Source of the DNA: JAKJBL01 sp964461335
GTDB lineage: Bacteria; Bacillota; Clostridia; Christensenellales; CAG-138
Assembly: GCA_964461335.1 (NCBI GenBank)
Contig: CAYWTY010000008.1
Span: 1 to 34,825 of the forward strand
Length of the DNA stretch: 34,825 nt
Direction of reading: 5' to 3'
Below are positions 1-7,569 of this stretch, in pieces. Under the pieces are notes generated by a model. It was not told the DNA's origin. It saw only the letters and a list, made by a program, of their open reading frames with translations, and did not search any database. The stretch's first letter is position 1. Each line of letters opens with the position of its first letter. The translations under genes and the position numbers were made by a program.

Positions 1-138
1 GCTTTAATCATCGTGCAAAGCACAATACAGTTTTGCTTTAATGCCTTTATTATACAAGCGAGAAGCGTAGAAACTAAAGAACCGCCTGGAAACTCTACGG
101 AACGTTTGTTGCAAAGAATTGAAATTACATTAAAATAA
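1..138 (+). CDS. C-terminal end of an unidentified gene (cut by the window edge)
   Basis: Frame 1 is open from the first base to a TAA at 136-138, 45 codons without a stop. The first part is hydrophobic (ALIIVQSTIQFCFNAFII) and the end is charged (ETKEPPGNSTERLLQRIEITLK), as in a membrane protein with a short cytoplasmic tail. The stop lies 17 bases before the ATG of the next gene, a spacing typical of an operon. I do not recognise the family. An open frame this short could be chance, so the call rests mainly on the spacing and the composition. Confidence 0.4.
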   Translation, partial: ALIIVQSTIQFCFNAFIIQARSVETKEPPGNSTERLLQRIEITLK

Positions 139-155
139 TTAGAGAGGTGAAGCAA

Positions 156-746
156 ATGGATAGCAGTAAAGTAGGGAACCTGATATGCAAGCTGCGAAAA
201 GAGAAGAATTTGACGCAGAAAGAACTCGCACAAGCCATGAACTTGAGCGATAGAACAATTTCAAAATGGGAAAGGGGTATTGGGTACCCTGATGTTTCTT
301 TGCTCAGTGAACTTTCTCATATATTGGGGGTAAACATTGAAAAGATATTATCCGGGAACCTAGGCTCTAATAAAATCGATAGAGGAAATATAAAAAAGTT
401 AAAATTCTATATATGCCCTACCTGCACAAATATTCTATGTAGCACAAGTGAAGCGGATGTTTCTTGCTGCGGCAGAAAACTTGCCCCAATTAGTGCAAAA
501 CCGGAAGATAATAGCCATTTGATGACTATTGAAAAAATTGAAAATGATTATTTTGTAACTATTGAGCATGAAATGAACAAAGTCCATTTTATTTCATTTG
601 TTGCTTATGTTGCTTATGACCGTTTCTTATTGGTGAAACTTTACCCAGAGCAAGATGCGCAACTGCGCTTCCCCCAAATGTATGGTGGTAAACTCTACGC
701 GTATTGCAATAAGCATGGACTGTGGGAAAAAGCTAAAGGTTTATGA
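156..746 (+). CDS. XRE-family regulator fused to a complete desulfoferrodoxin-like domain
   Basis: This is a 196-residue predicted DNA-binding redox sensor. Residues 5-62 are a Cro/C1-type helix-turn-helix (TQKELAQAMNLSDRTISKWERG). From residue 80 the protein resembles class I desulfoferrodoxin. It has a desulforedoxin-like Cys4 site (C87, C90, C104, C105) followed by the superoxide reductase Fe site ligands H121, H138 and H144 and the C-terminal CNKHG motif (C184, H187). All ligands of both iron centres are therefore present, so the domain could bind iron and react with superoxide or sense redox state. The ATG at 156 has GAGAGGTG just upstream, while an in-frame GTG at 147 lies inside that ribosome binding site. 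The gene follows an open frame ending at 138. Catalysis is not shown; sensing is inferred from the fusion. Confidence 0.85.
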   Translation: MDSSKVGNLICKLRKEKNLTQKELAQAMNLSDRTISKWERGIGYPDVSLLSELSHILGVNIEKILSGNLGSNKIDRGNIKKLKFYICPTCTNILCSTSEADVSCCGRKLAPISAKPEDNSHLMTIEKIENDYFVTIEHEMNKVHFISFVAYVAYDRFLLVKLYPEQDAQLRFPQMYGGKLYAYCNKHGLWEKAKGL

Positions 747-1086
747 TTCTTACTATACAGTACGGCATTTTGTTAAGCCAACCTCTGAACATCCGTTCAG
801 CAGCCCTTTCGACCCAAAAGCACTTCTTTAAGCTCATTGATAGAGTTTAGTATAACAGCCATCATTACGAGTTTACAATAGCTTGCTACTATTGTTATGC
901 GCGTTCCATATACTGCCAGAGAAGACTCTCGCAAGCAGATTAATGGCAGTAATACTGGGGCAAAATAGCGTATGCTTTACCATTTTTGTACTGCCAACCC
1001 TTGACCAGAATGGTGCTACATGGTAACATGCGCATATTAGCGACCCAAACTCGACAACCCTAAAAGATTGCTTGGAAGGTGTATAT
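747..1086. other. Non-coding stretch before the MgtC-like gene, with an inverted repeat at 911-951
   Basis: No credible gene is seen in these 340 bases. TACTGCCA (911-918) is repeated inverted as TGGCAGTA (944-951), enclosing a smaller GAGA/TCTC hairpin (919-930). The direct form TACTGCCA recurs near 990. This could be a structured leader or an operator for the MgtC-like gene. I could not match it to the Mg2+ M-box consensus. No clear promoter or terminator stands out. Confidence 0.35.
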
Positions 1087-1797
1087 ATGAGCGGCATTAT
1101 GAATGCGCTGCGTTCACTTACACTCTTTACAGCTGCTGCCCGACTGCTGCTCGCAACCATGCTAGGTGGGATTATTGGCATGGAACGCGGCCGCAGAGGT
1201 CGCGCCGCTGGGATGCGCACCCATATCTTAGTTTGCTTGGGCGCATCTCTTTCTGCTTTGGTCGGCCTTTATACTACGGAAATTCTAAACTTCAGCATGG
1301 ACCCTTTGCGCGTCGGCGCGCAGGTCATTTCCGGTATCGGCTTTTTGGGCGCAGGGATGATTCTTGTACGAGGCCATTCCCAGGTAATGGGCCTTACCAC
1401 AGCTGCCGGGCTTTGGGCTACTGCAGCTATAGGCTTAGCAATTGGCATCGGCTACTATGAAGCAGCTCTGCTTTCAATGCTGCTGGTGCTAATCACTAAT
1501 GCATTTTTCCCCTTCATGGAACGCAACATCAAAGTGCACCGGAATAGCTGCATTTATCTTGAGCTAAAGGAGCCGGAGCAGCTTAACGCTTTCCTTTCTT
1601 ATTTAAAAGAATACTATCAGATAACTGCATTTCACCTCATGCCACCCCAAAGTGGGTTTATCAGCCACCTTGGTCTTGAAATTGAACTGCCTCCTAGCCG
1701 CGAAAGCGAAACAGCTAATATCTGCCGCGAACTAGCCTTAAAAGAGCAAGTAGTGTTTGCTGTAGAGACGGCGCAGCAGGGCGGGTATAATTTATAA
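1087..1797 (+). CDS. MgtC/SapB-family inner membrane protein
   Basis: This 236-residue protein has an N-terminal MgtC-type membrane domain of about 140 residues with four or five transmembrane helices. It shows the family signature: ARLLLATMLGGIIGMERGRRG, then GMRTHILVCLGA and SGIGFLGAGMI near residues 90-100. The remaining 90 residues form a soluble ACT-like C-terminal domain. MgtC proteins act in the membrane and are linked to Mg2+ limitation, acid tolerance and virulence in other bacteria; the function here is unknown. The ATG at 1087 has GGAAGGTG at 1074-1081; a TTG at 1072 is too far upstream of that site to be used. The gene stands alone, as a strong promoter for the next operon follows at once. 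Confidence 0.85.
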   Translation: MSGIMNALRSLTLFTAAARLLLATMLGGIIGMERGRRGRAAGMRTHILVCLGASLSALVGLYTTEILNFSMDPLRVGAQVISGIGFLGAGMILVRGHSQVMGLTTAAGLWATAAIGLAIGIGYYEAALLSMLLVLITNAFFPFMERNIKVHRNSCIYLELKEPEQLNAFLSYLKEYYQITAFHLMPPQSGFISHLGLEIELPPSRESETANICRELALKEQVVFAVETAQQGGYNL

Positions 1798-1810
1798 TTT
1801 ATGTTAAACA

Positions 1811-1839
1811 TTGACACTTTACAATTAAGGGTATAAAAT
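1811..1839 (+). promoter_or_regulatory. Sigma-A promoter of the ferric-type ABC importer operon
   Basis: TTGACA (1811-1816), a 17-base spacer and TAAAAT (1834-1839) form a near-consensus promoter 68 bases before the lipoprotein ATG at 1907. It separates the importer operon from the MgtC-like gene. No clear iron-box palindrome was seen. Confidence 0.75.
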
Positions 1840-1906
1840 CCCAATATCACTTCACTTGGCAGAGCACTCGCTTTGCGTGTATAAAATAATAATGGAGGAA
1901 CAACAA

Positions 1907-3058
1907 ATGAAAAAAGTACTTGCTCTCATCGTGTGCGTCATGATGGTTCTGTCTCTTTTTGCCTGCAACCAGGCTGCACCGGCAGTACCTGCCCCTGCTG
2001 CACCCGAACCTGCTCCTGCAGCGCCCGCACCTGAACCTGCTCCTGCAGAACCTTCTGAAGAAGAAGCCCTGCTCGAAGCAGCAAAAGCCGAGGGCACCCT
2101 AGTAGTTTACGGCTCCTGCGAGGAAGAATACTTGGCGGCTGCATGCCAAGGCTTTGAAAAGCTTTATGGCATTAAAGTAGAGTATCAGCGTCTCTCTACT
2201 GGCGAAGTCCAGGCTAAGATTGAAGAAGAAAACGGCAATCCCTCTGCGGATGTTTGGTTCGGCGGCACAACAGACCCTTATAATGTCTGTGCAAGCGAAG
2301 GTCTCTTAGAAGCTTATGATGCAAAGAATGCTTCAAACCTGCTAAGCGATATGTACCGCCATGCGGATGGCTATTGGTACGGCATATACAAAGGCATTCT
2401 CGGGTTCATGGTGAATACAGACGAACTTACACGCATGAAACTGCCAATCCCCGCTGACTGGGATGATTTGCTTGACCCGCAGTACAAGGGGCTTATATGG
2501 CTCTCAAACTACAACACTGCAGGTACAGCAAAGCTGGTCATAAACACAATGATACAGAAAAAGGGCCATGATGCGGGCATCCAGTATCTTGTTGACCTTG
2601 ATAAAAACATTGAAGTCTACACCAAGTCTGGTTCGGGTCCCTCCAAGAACGTGGGCACAGGCGAGTGCGCAATCGGAATTGGGTTCCTCCACGATGGGAT
2701 TACCCAAATTGTAGACAACGGTTATAAGAACATCCAGCTTGTTATCCCTTCAAGCGGTACTTCCTTTGAAATTGGCGCAACTGCCATCTTTAAAGGCTGT
2801 GCGCACCCCAACGCAGCCAAACTTTGGGTTGAGTATGCCCTCTCCCCAGAGTGCGTAGGCATTGCTGACGAGAATGGCTCCTACCAGTTCCTGGTGATAA
2901 GCAACGTCGAGCAGCCATCCCAGGCTGCCGATTTCGGTCTTGACCCGGAAAACGTTATGGAATACGATTTTGATGACGCCACAAAGAACATCACAACCTA
3001 CATAAAAGAAGTTATGAACGCGCTTGGCGGCGGCGACGACCGTTTCAAGACAGAATAA
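1907..3058 (+). CDS. Extracellular solute-binding lipoprotein, AfuA/FbpA-like (ferric iron type)
   Basis: This 383-residue lipoprotein would capture the substrate outside the cell and deliver it to the permease encoded downstream. Residues 1-19 form a lipoprotein signal ending in LSLFAC, followed by a low-complexity Ala/Pro/Glu linker (about residues 20-52). The binding domain starts at EGTLVVYGSCEEEYLAAAC and keeps family features such as SADVWFGG, WDDLLDPQYKG and the hinge GTGECAIGIGFLHDG. The family (extracellular solute-binding family 1) includes carriers of Fe3+, thiamine and 2-aminoethylphosphonate, so ferric iron is the likely but not proven ligand. The ATG at 1907 has GGAGGA at 1894-1899; an upstream in-frame start at 1856 would spoil the signal peptide. 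A hairpin separates it from the permease gene. Confidence 0.85.
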   Translation: MKKVLALIVCVMMVLSLFACNQAAPAVPAPAAPEPAPAAPAPEPAPAEPSEEEALLEAAKAEGTLVVYGSCEEEYLAAACQGFEKLYGIKVEYQRLSTGEVQAKIEEENGNPSADVWFGGTTDPYNVCASEGLLEAYDAKNASNLLSDMYRHADGYWYGIYKGILGFMVNTDELTRMKLPIPADWDDLLDPQYKGLIWLSNYNTAGTAKLVINTMIQKKGHDAGIQYLVDLDKNIEVYTKSGSGPSKNVGTGECAIGIGFLHDGITQIVDNGYKNIQLVIPSSGTSFEIGATAIFKGCAHPNAAKLWVEYALSPECVGIADENGSYQFLVISNVEQPSQAADFGLDPENVMEYDFDDATKNITTYIKEVMNALGGGDDRFKTE

Positions 3059-3080
3059 TCTCATACAACGGCTTGTATAT

Positions 3081-3117
3081 GGGGGATAGCGGTAAACCCG
3101 CCGTCCCCCCTATTTTT
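3081..3117 (+). terminator. Hairpin with T tract between binding-protein and permease genes
   Basis: GGGGGA (3081-3086) pairs with TCCCCC (3104-3109), with an inner AGCGG/CCGCC-like pairing, and TATTTTT follows. This looks like an intrinsic terminator or attenuator. In ABC operons such a site commonly lets the binding protein be made in excess over the membrane parts. Confidence 0.7.
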
Positions 3118-3179
3118 CACATTACCCGCATAACATTTCTTGTTCAGTACTCACCCCTGCAATAGAAAGGAGCTGCTCC

Positions 3180-4901
3180 ATGGCAAAGAGCCAGAGCGTT
3201 GCGCTTGAACGGAAAAAGCTGATGGCAGACCCAGTTATGGTTACAACCATAGTTTTGCTCATTACTTTCTTAACTTTGTTTATTCTCTATCCACTTGCCA
3301 TCCTGCTTGTGGATAGTTTTATTAGTAATGGCGGCCTTACGCTTGATGTATTCAAACGTGTCCTTGATATGGTTACGTTTCGCACGGCCATCACCAACAC
3401 CCTCAAGGTTGGTATTCTAGTAGGTTTTCTCTCAACATTGATGGGGCTCTTGTTTGCCTATGTCGAAGTCTATGTAAAAGTAGGCAGAGGTGTAGGTGGT
3501 CTATTTAAGATGGTCTCCATGCTGCCAGTTGTTTCCCCCCCTTTCGTGTTAAGCCTGTCTGTAATCATGCTTTTTGGGAAAGCGGGCCTGATTACCCGCT
3601 TTTTGCTGGGGATCTACGATAATAGCGTATACGGGTTCTGGGGAATAGTAGTTGTGCAAACGCTCACATTTTTCCCCGTGTGCTACATGATGCTCAAGGG
3701 TCTGCTTAAAAATATTGACCCCTCTTTGGAAGAAGCAGCCAGAGATATGGGGGCAAGCCGCTTTAGAGTGTTTCTCAATGTTACATTCCCGCTGCTGCTG
3801 CCCGGGCTTGGCAACGCGTTTCTTGTCACTTTTATTGAATCCATTGCAGACTTTGCCAACCCCATGATTATCGGAGGTTCCTACGATACGCTTGCAACAA
3901 CAATATATCTGCAAATTACAGGAGCATACGATAAAGTAGGCGCTGCAGCTATGGCTGTTGTACTTCTTTCCATAACACTATTAATGTTCGCAGTACAAAA
4001 ATACTACCTCGAAGCGAAAACTGCCGCTACCCTCACAGGGAAAGCCTCCAGAGGCCGCATGCTCATTGAGGATAGGAGCGTCACCGTCCCCCTCAAATCT
4101 ATGTGTGCTTTAGCTGCTGCTTTTGTTATTCTAATGTATATCTGCGTTCCAATCGGGGCGCTCTTCCCCACTTGGGGCTATAAATTCACCCCGCTGACTT
4201 TCAAATGGTTCAATTTGGTCTTTACCCGCTATCACGGTTTCGTTGCCTTTAGGGATTCATTTCTGCTCTCTTTGGTTTCTTCCCCTATTACTGCGCTTTT
4301 ATCAATGATAATCTCATACTTGGTAGTAAAGAAAAGGTTTCGCGCAAAGGGCTTTATCGAAGCAGTTTCAATGTTAGCTATGGCAGTACCGGGAACAGTG
4401 CTAGGCGTGGGCTACATACGCGGCTTTTCAGGAGGAGTCTTTCACACGGGCTTTTTACAGGGAATCTACGGAACTGCGCTGATTCTCATCATTGTGTTCG
4501 TAGTGCGCAGCCTTCCGACAGGCACCCGAAGCGGTATTTCCGCATTGAGACAAATTGATAAGAGCATTGAGGAATCCGCCTATGATATGGGCGCAGACAG
4601 CTTTCGGGTCTTCATGACGGTAACCTTGCCGCTCATTAAAGATTCCTTTCTCAGCGGCTTAGTTACAGCCTTTGTGCGAAGTATTACGGCTATATCAGCA
4701 ATTATTCTGCTGGTTACACCTCAGTTTCTGCTTATTACAGTACAAATCAATGAATTTGCGGAAAAAGGCGCTTTCAGTGTTGCCTGCGCCTTTGCTTCGA
4801 TTCTCATTCTTATAACCTACGGTTCGGTGCTTCTCATGAACCTCTTCATCAAACATTTTGGCACCAGCAAACAAATCAAGGAGAGCTTAAGTAATGGATA
4901 A
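3180..4901 (+). CDS. ABC importer permease, two fused BPD domains (AfuB/FbpB-like)
   Basis: This 573-residue membrane protein contains two binding-protein-dependent transport domains in one chain, as in FbpB/AfuB and ThiP, so one molecule forms the whole channel. Each half carries an EAA loop that contacts the ATPase: EEAARDMGASRFRVFLNVTF near residue 185 and EESAYDMGADSFRVFMTVTL near residue 463. About twelve transmembrane helices are apparent, starting with MVTTIVLLITFLTLFILYPL. The ATG at 3180 is preceded by AGAAAGGAG. The stop codon overlaps the ATPase start by 8 bases, indicating translational coupling. The substrate follows that of the upstream lipoprotein, most likely ferric iron. Confidence 0.9.
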   Translation: MAKSQSVALERKKLMADPVMVTTIVLLITFLTLFILYPLAILLVDSFISNGGLTLDVFKRVLDMVTFRTAITNTLKVGILVGFLSTLMGLLFAYVEVYVKVGRGVGGLFKMVSMLPVVSPPFVLSLSVIMLFGKAGLITRFLLGIYDNSVYGFWGIVVVQTLTFFPVCYMMLKGLLKNIDPSLEEAARDMGASRFRVFLNVTFPLLLPGLGNAFLVTFIESIADFANPMIIGGSYDTLATTIYLQITGAYDKVGAAAMAVVLLSITLLMFAVQKYYLEAKTAATLTGKASRGRMLIEDRSVTVPLKSMCALAAAFVILMYICVPIGALFPTWGYKFTPLTFKWFNLVFTRYHGFVAFRDSFLLSLVSSPITALLSMIISYLVVKKRFRAKGFIEAVSMLAMAVPGTVLGVGYIRGFSGGVFHTGFLQGIYGTALILIIVFVVRSLPTGTRSGISALRQIDKSIEESAYDMGADSFRVFMTVTLPLIKDSFLSGLVTAFVRSITAISAIILLVTPQFLLITVQINEFAEKGAFSVACAFASILILITYGSVLLMNLFIKHFGTSKQIKESLSNG

Positions 4902-5973
4902 AATTAAAAAAGGCATTCGTTTGGAGCACATATCAAAGATCTACCGGGATCCAAAAACAGGTAAGGATTTTTATGCAGTCAAAGATGCTTCTATATCAAT
5001 TGCGCCTGGTTCTTTTGTTACGCTCTTAGGTCCTTCCGGATGCGGGAAGACAACTACACTCCGCATGATTGCAGGTTTTGAAAGCCCAGATGAAGGCGAG
5101 ATTTATCTGGGTGACCAGCCTATAAACGAATTAACCCCTAACAAACGTGATACTGCTATGGTTTTCCAAAGCTATGCCCTTTTACCGCATTATAATGTGT
5201 TTGACAATGTGGCATATGGCCTTAAGCTTCGCAAAGTTCCAAAAGCGGAACTTCATCGCAGGGTGATGGGCATTCTTGCCTTAGTTGAATTAGATGGAAT
5301 GGAAAGCCGTATGACGCACCAGCTATCGGGAGGTCAGCAGCAGCGCGTTGCTCTAGCGCGCGCCTTAGTAATTGAGCCCTCAGTGCTGCTCTTTGATGAA
5401 CCGTTAAGCAACCTTGATGCAAAACTGCGCGTTTCCATGCGCACTGAGATTCGCCGCATTCAGCAGGAAGTTGGCATTACAGCCATCTATGTAACGCATG
5501 ATCAAAGCGAAGCTATGGCAATTTCAGATGATATAATAATTATGAATAAAGGCGTCATTGCGCAGAAGGGCACACCCCAGGAGATATACTATCTACCCAA
5601 TAGTGAATTTGTTGCGGATTTTATAGGTGAGGCAAACTTCCTTAGCGGCACTGCTACTGCAATTGAAGGCGGTTTTGCCATTTTTGATGTAGAAGGCAAC
5701 CCGCTTAAGGTGGCAGCTCAGGCAGGTATTGAAATTGGCAAGGTATACGCCCTCGTCCTAAGACCTGAATCTGCAAGCCTAACAGAGGCGGGCGGCCTGC
5801 CTTGCAAAGTGATACTTTCCTGCTTCATGGGTTCCTATCAAAACTACCATGTGTTGGTAGGCAAAACGCTTGTTAAGCTTGAGGAGCACAACCCAAAACA
5901 TCGGCGCATCTACCAAGAAAACGAAGACTGCAGCCTAACTTTTGGGCCTAATGATGTACATATTCTGCTCTAA
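4894..5973 (+). CDS. ABC importer ATPase, FbpC/PotA-like, with TOBE domain
   Basis: This 359-residue cytoplasmic ATPase energises the permease encoded just upstream. It shows Walker A GPSGCGKTT (about residues 47-55), Q-loop VFQSYALLPH, signature LSGGQQQRVALARAL, Walker B VLLFDEPLSNLDAKLR and H-loop YVTHDQSEAM. After about residue 240 comes a TOBE-type regulatory domain (FIGEANFLSGTATAIEGG onward). This CUT1/FbpC arrangement agrees with a ferric or polyamine-type importer. The ATG at 4894 has AAGGAGA at 4879-4885 and overlaps the permease stop. It is the last gene of the operon; the following sequence has palindromes but no classical T-tailed terminator. Confidence 0.9.
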   Translation: MDKIKKGIRLEHISKIYRDPKTGKDFYAVKDASISIAPGSFVTLLGPSGCGKTTTLRMIAGFESPDEGEIYLGDQPINELTPNKRDTAMVFQSYALLPHYNVFDNVAYGLKLRKVPKAELHRRVMGILALVELDGMESRMTHQLSGGQQQRVALARALVIEPSVLLFDEPLSNLDAKLRVSMRTEIRRIQQEVGITAIYVTHDQSEAMAISDDIIIMNKGVIAQKGTPQEIYYLPNSEFVADFIGEANFLSGTATAIEGGFAIFDVEGNPLKVAAQAGIEIGKVYALVLRPESASLTEAGGLPCKVILSCFMGSYQNYHVLVGKTLVKLEEHNPKHRRIYQENEDCSLTFGPNDVHILL

Positions 5974-5984
5974 GGCATAGCCTC

Positions 5985-6002
5985 TTATTATAGCTATAAT
6001 AA
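5985..6002. repeat. Perfect 18-base palindrome
   Basis: TTATTATAGCTATAATAA reads the same on both strands, and the next base pair outward breaks the symmetry. It lies 12 bases after the importer ATPase stop. It could be an operator or a weak AT-rich hairpin ending the transcript. Confidence 0.6.
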
Positions 6003-6040
6003 ACAGCGTAAAAGAAATGCGGATATTTTAATAAGCATCT

Positions 6041-6074
6041 CCATTTATTAAATGGCGAGTTAATGAAACTCGCC
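6041..6074. repeat. Two overlapping hairpins sharing a strand
   Basis: CCATTT/AAATGG (6041-6046 with 6050-6055) and GGCGAGTT/AACTCGCC (6054-6061 with 6067-6074) share bases 6054-6055, so both cannot form completely at once. There is no T tract after the second, so a simple terminator is unlikely on the plus strand. Confidence 0.5.
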
Positions 6075-6372
6075 CAATTAAGCTTCAATAAAACCTTGTA
6101 TAATAAAGAACGCTTCATTAAGAAACGCCAAGCTGTAACTGGAGCTTGCTAAAACTATTGTTTTCTATCTAAATGTATTAGTTAGCTAATTTCATATCTT
6201 TTATATCGTAATAATCCTTGCGGAATAGAAAATCATTTTACTGCCTGTAATCTTTCCACACTATACTAAGCCTGTACCCGTTTTCTACGCACCTGTGCTT
6301 TTCCCATACTGCAAATATGCTATTGTTGTATGTTAATTATCCGATATCTAATATATCTATCGTCTAAATTCT

Positions 6373-6437
6373 TGCCGAAATGCCGGGCTGCAAATAATAG
6401 TGTTATCCTTTTATATTATAAGCAGGCGGGTTCGGCA
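6373..6437 (+). promoter_or_regulatory. Imperfect long stem-loop in the leader of the lipoprotein operon
   Basis: TGCCGAA (6373-6379) pairs with TTCGGCA (6431-6437), CTGC (6388-6391) with GCAG (6422-6425), and ATAATA (6394-6399) with TATTAT (6414-6419), all nested. A further GGTTC/GAGCC hairpin follows at about 6438-6450. This suggests a folded 5' leader, but no known RNA family was recognised. Confidence 0.35.
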
Positions 6438-6520
6438 GGTTCTACGAGCCGTAAACTCATAATAATCACGGTCACGCAGCGGAATCTATACTAAGGCATG
6501 CTAATGATGGAGGGATTAAC

Positions 6521-7555
6521 ATGGTAAAAAGGGTTTTCCTTATGATGCTCTCACTACTGCTGTGTATTCTAACCCTTGCAGGTTGCTTCTTTCTACCAAC
6601 CGGCAAGTTTAAAATGCCTAGCTTCAAAAGTTCTGTTGAACAGCCAAATGCCGGGTTATTCGGCGAGAGCGGCGACCAAGATGGAGGCGAGGATGGCGAA
6701 GAAATCGCGCAGAACGTCCCGCAACCGCAAGCCCAGCAGCAGCAGTCGGCAAATATAAACCTTATAAACTATGATGGAGGCTACTTTTCCGTAATGCTTC
6801 CTGAGGGCTGGATGATACAGACTATGGGCCAGTATACCACCTTCGGTTTTCGTGCATACAACCCACAAAACCCGGACTATGAGATATTCTACTATGGAAA
6901 TTTAGGGCCGCTCAATAAGAGCTACGACGCCAAGAGCGGCTGGATGAGCTATATTAACAACATGGGCTTTCCAAACGCCGCTCTGTACGCCGACGCACCC
7001 GCAGTCGATGTGTACGCAGCGAGCAGCATTTTCTATGCGTTCGACACCCTTCAGGCGGTATCTGATAAATATGGCTTCGGTTTCAGCCTGCCTTTGCTGG
7101 ATAACTTCTCACCCATAAAGAGCATACCCTTTGAATCGCCTTTTACACAAGCGAGCACGAGCGAGGCAATGGTTTTCGCCGGTATTAAAGGCACGAACGG
7201 CGGCATCTGCGGCGGTATGTTCATCGCTTCGCTGTGGAATACAACACCTTACTATGTGGGTGGCGTTGATATGACCCCGACTTCCGCAATGAACGTCATG
7301 GGCATTATTGCACCGCAGGAGGATTTTCTGAATGTGGAGGCAGCGCTGACGCAGTCGGTGTTCAGCCTCCGTTTTACCGAGGAATATATCCGGGATGCAA
7401 TAGCATATAGCAAAGCCGTCGGGGAAGCGGCGATGGCTGACAACGCTGCGCGTCAGGCAGTATTTGACGAAGCTAACAGGGCGTGGGGAGAATACTTCCG
7501 TGGCGCACCTGATATAGAAAGCATAATGGACAGGCTCTGGGACATTATCGGATAG
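6521..7555 (+). CDS. Lipoprotein of unknown function
   Basis: This 344-residue protein begins with a lipoprotein signal (MVKRVFLMMLSLLLCILTLAGC, lipobox LAGC with the modified Cys near residue 22), so it is anchored outside the cell. An acidic and Gln-rich linker follows (residues 45-75, including QPQAQQQQ). The folded part starts at YDGGYFSVMLPEGWMIQTMG, which resembles the opening of PsbP-like or similar beta-sandwich lipoproteins, but I cannot assign the family. The C-terminus is helical. The ATG has GGAGGG seven bases upstream. It leads a set of three lipoprotein genes; the next starts 15 bases after its stop, so they are probably co-transcribed. Confidence 0.7.
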   Translation: MVKRVFLMMLSLLLCILTLAGCFFLPTGKFKMPSFKSSVEQPNAGLFGESGDQDGGEDGEEIAQNVPQPQAQQQQSANINLINYDGGYFSVMLPEGWMIQTMGQYTTFGFRAYNPQNPDYEIFYYGNLGPLNKSYDAKSGWMSYINNMGFPNAALYADAPAVDVYAASSIFYAFDTLQAVSDKYGFGFSLPLLDNFSPIKSIPFESPFTQASTSEAMVFAGIKGTNGGICGGMFIASLWNTTPYYVGGVDMTPTSAMNVMGIIAPQEDFLNVEAALTQSVFSLRFTEEYIRDAIAYSKAVGEAAMADNAARQAVFDEANRAWGEYFRGAPDIESIMDRLWDIIG

Positions 7556-7569
7556 AAAGGAGTTGCAGC

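Larger units (their letters stand above)
5974..6520. other. 547-base non-coding region with palindromes and a probable structured leader
   Basis: No gene is seen here. Three features stand out: a perfect 18-base palindrome at 5985-6002, two overlapping and mutually exclusive hairpins at 6041-6074, and a long imperfect stem-loop at 6373-6437 near the downstream lipoprotein operon. The rest is AT-rich and featureless to the eye. No riboswitch family was recognised. Confidence 0.5.

Noticed and set aside
747..1086. Mg2+ M-box riboswitch for the MgtC-like gene
   Set aside because: The conserved M-box blocks could not be found; only a simple inverted repeat is present.
873..1460. Open frames on both strands over the MgtC-like gene
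   Set aside because: They lie across a gene with clear family motifs and have composition typical of shadow frames.
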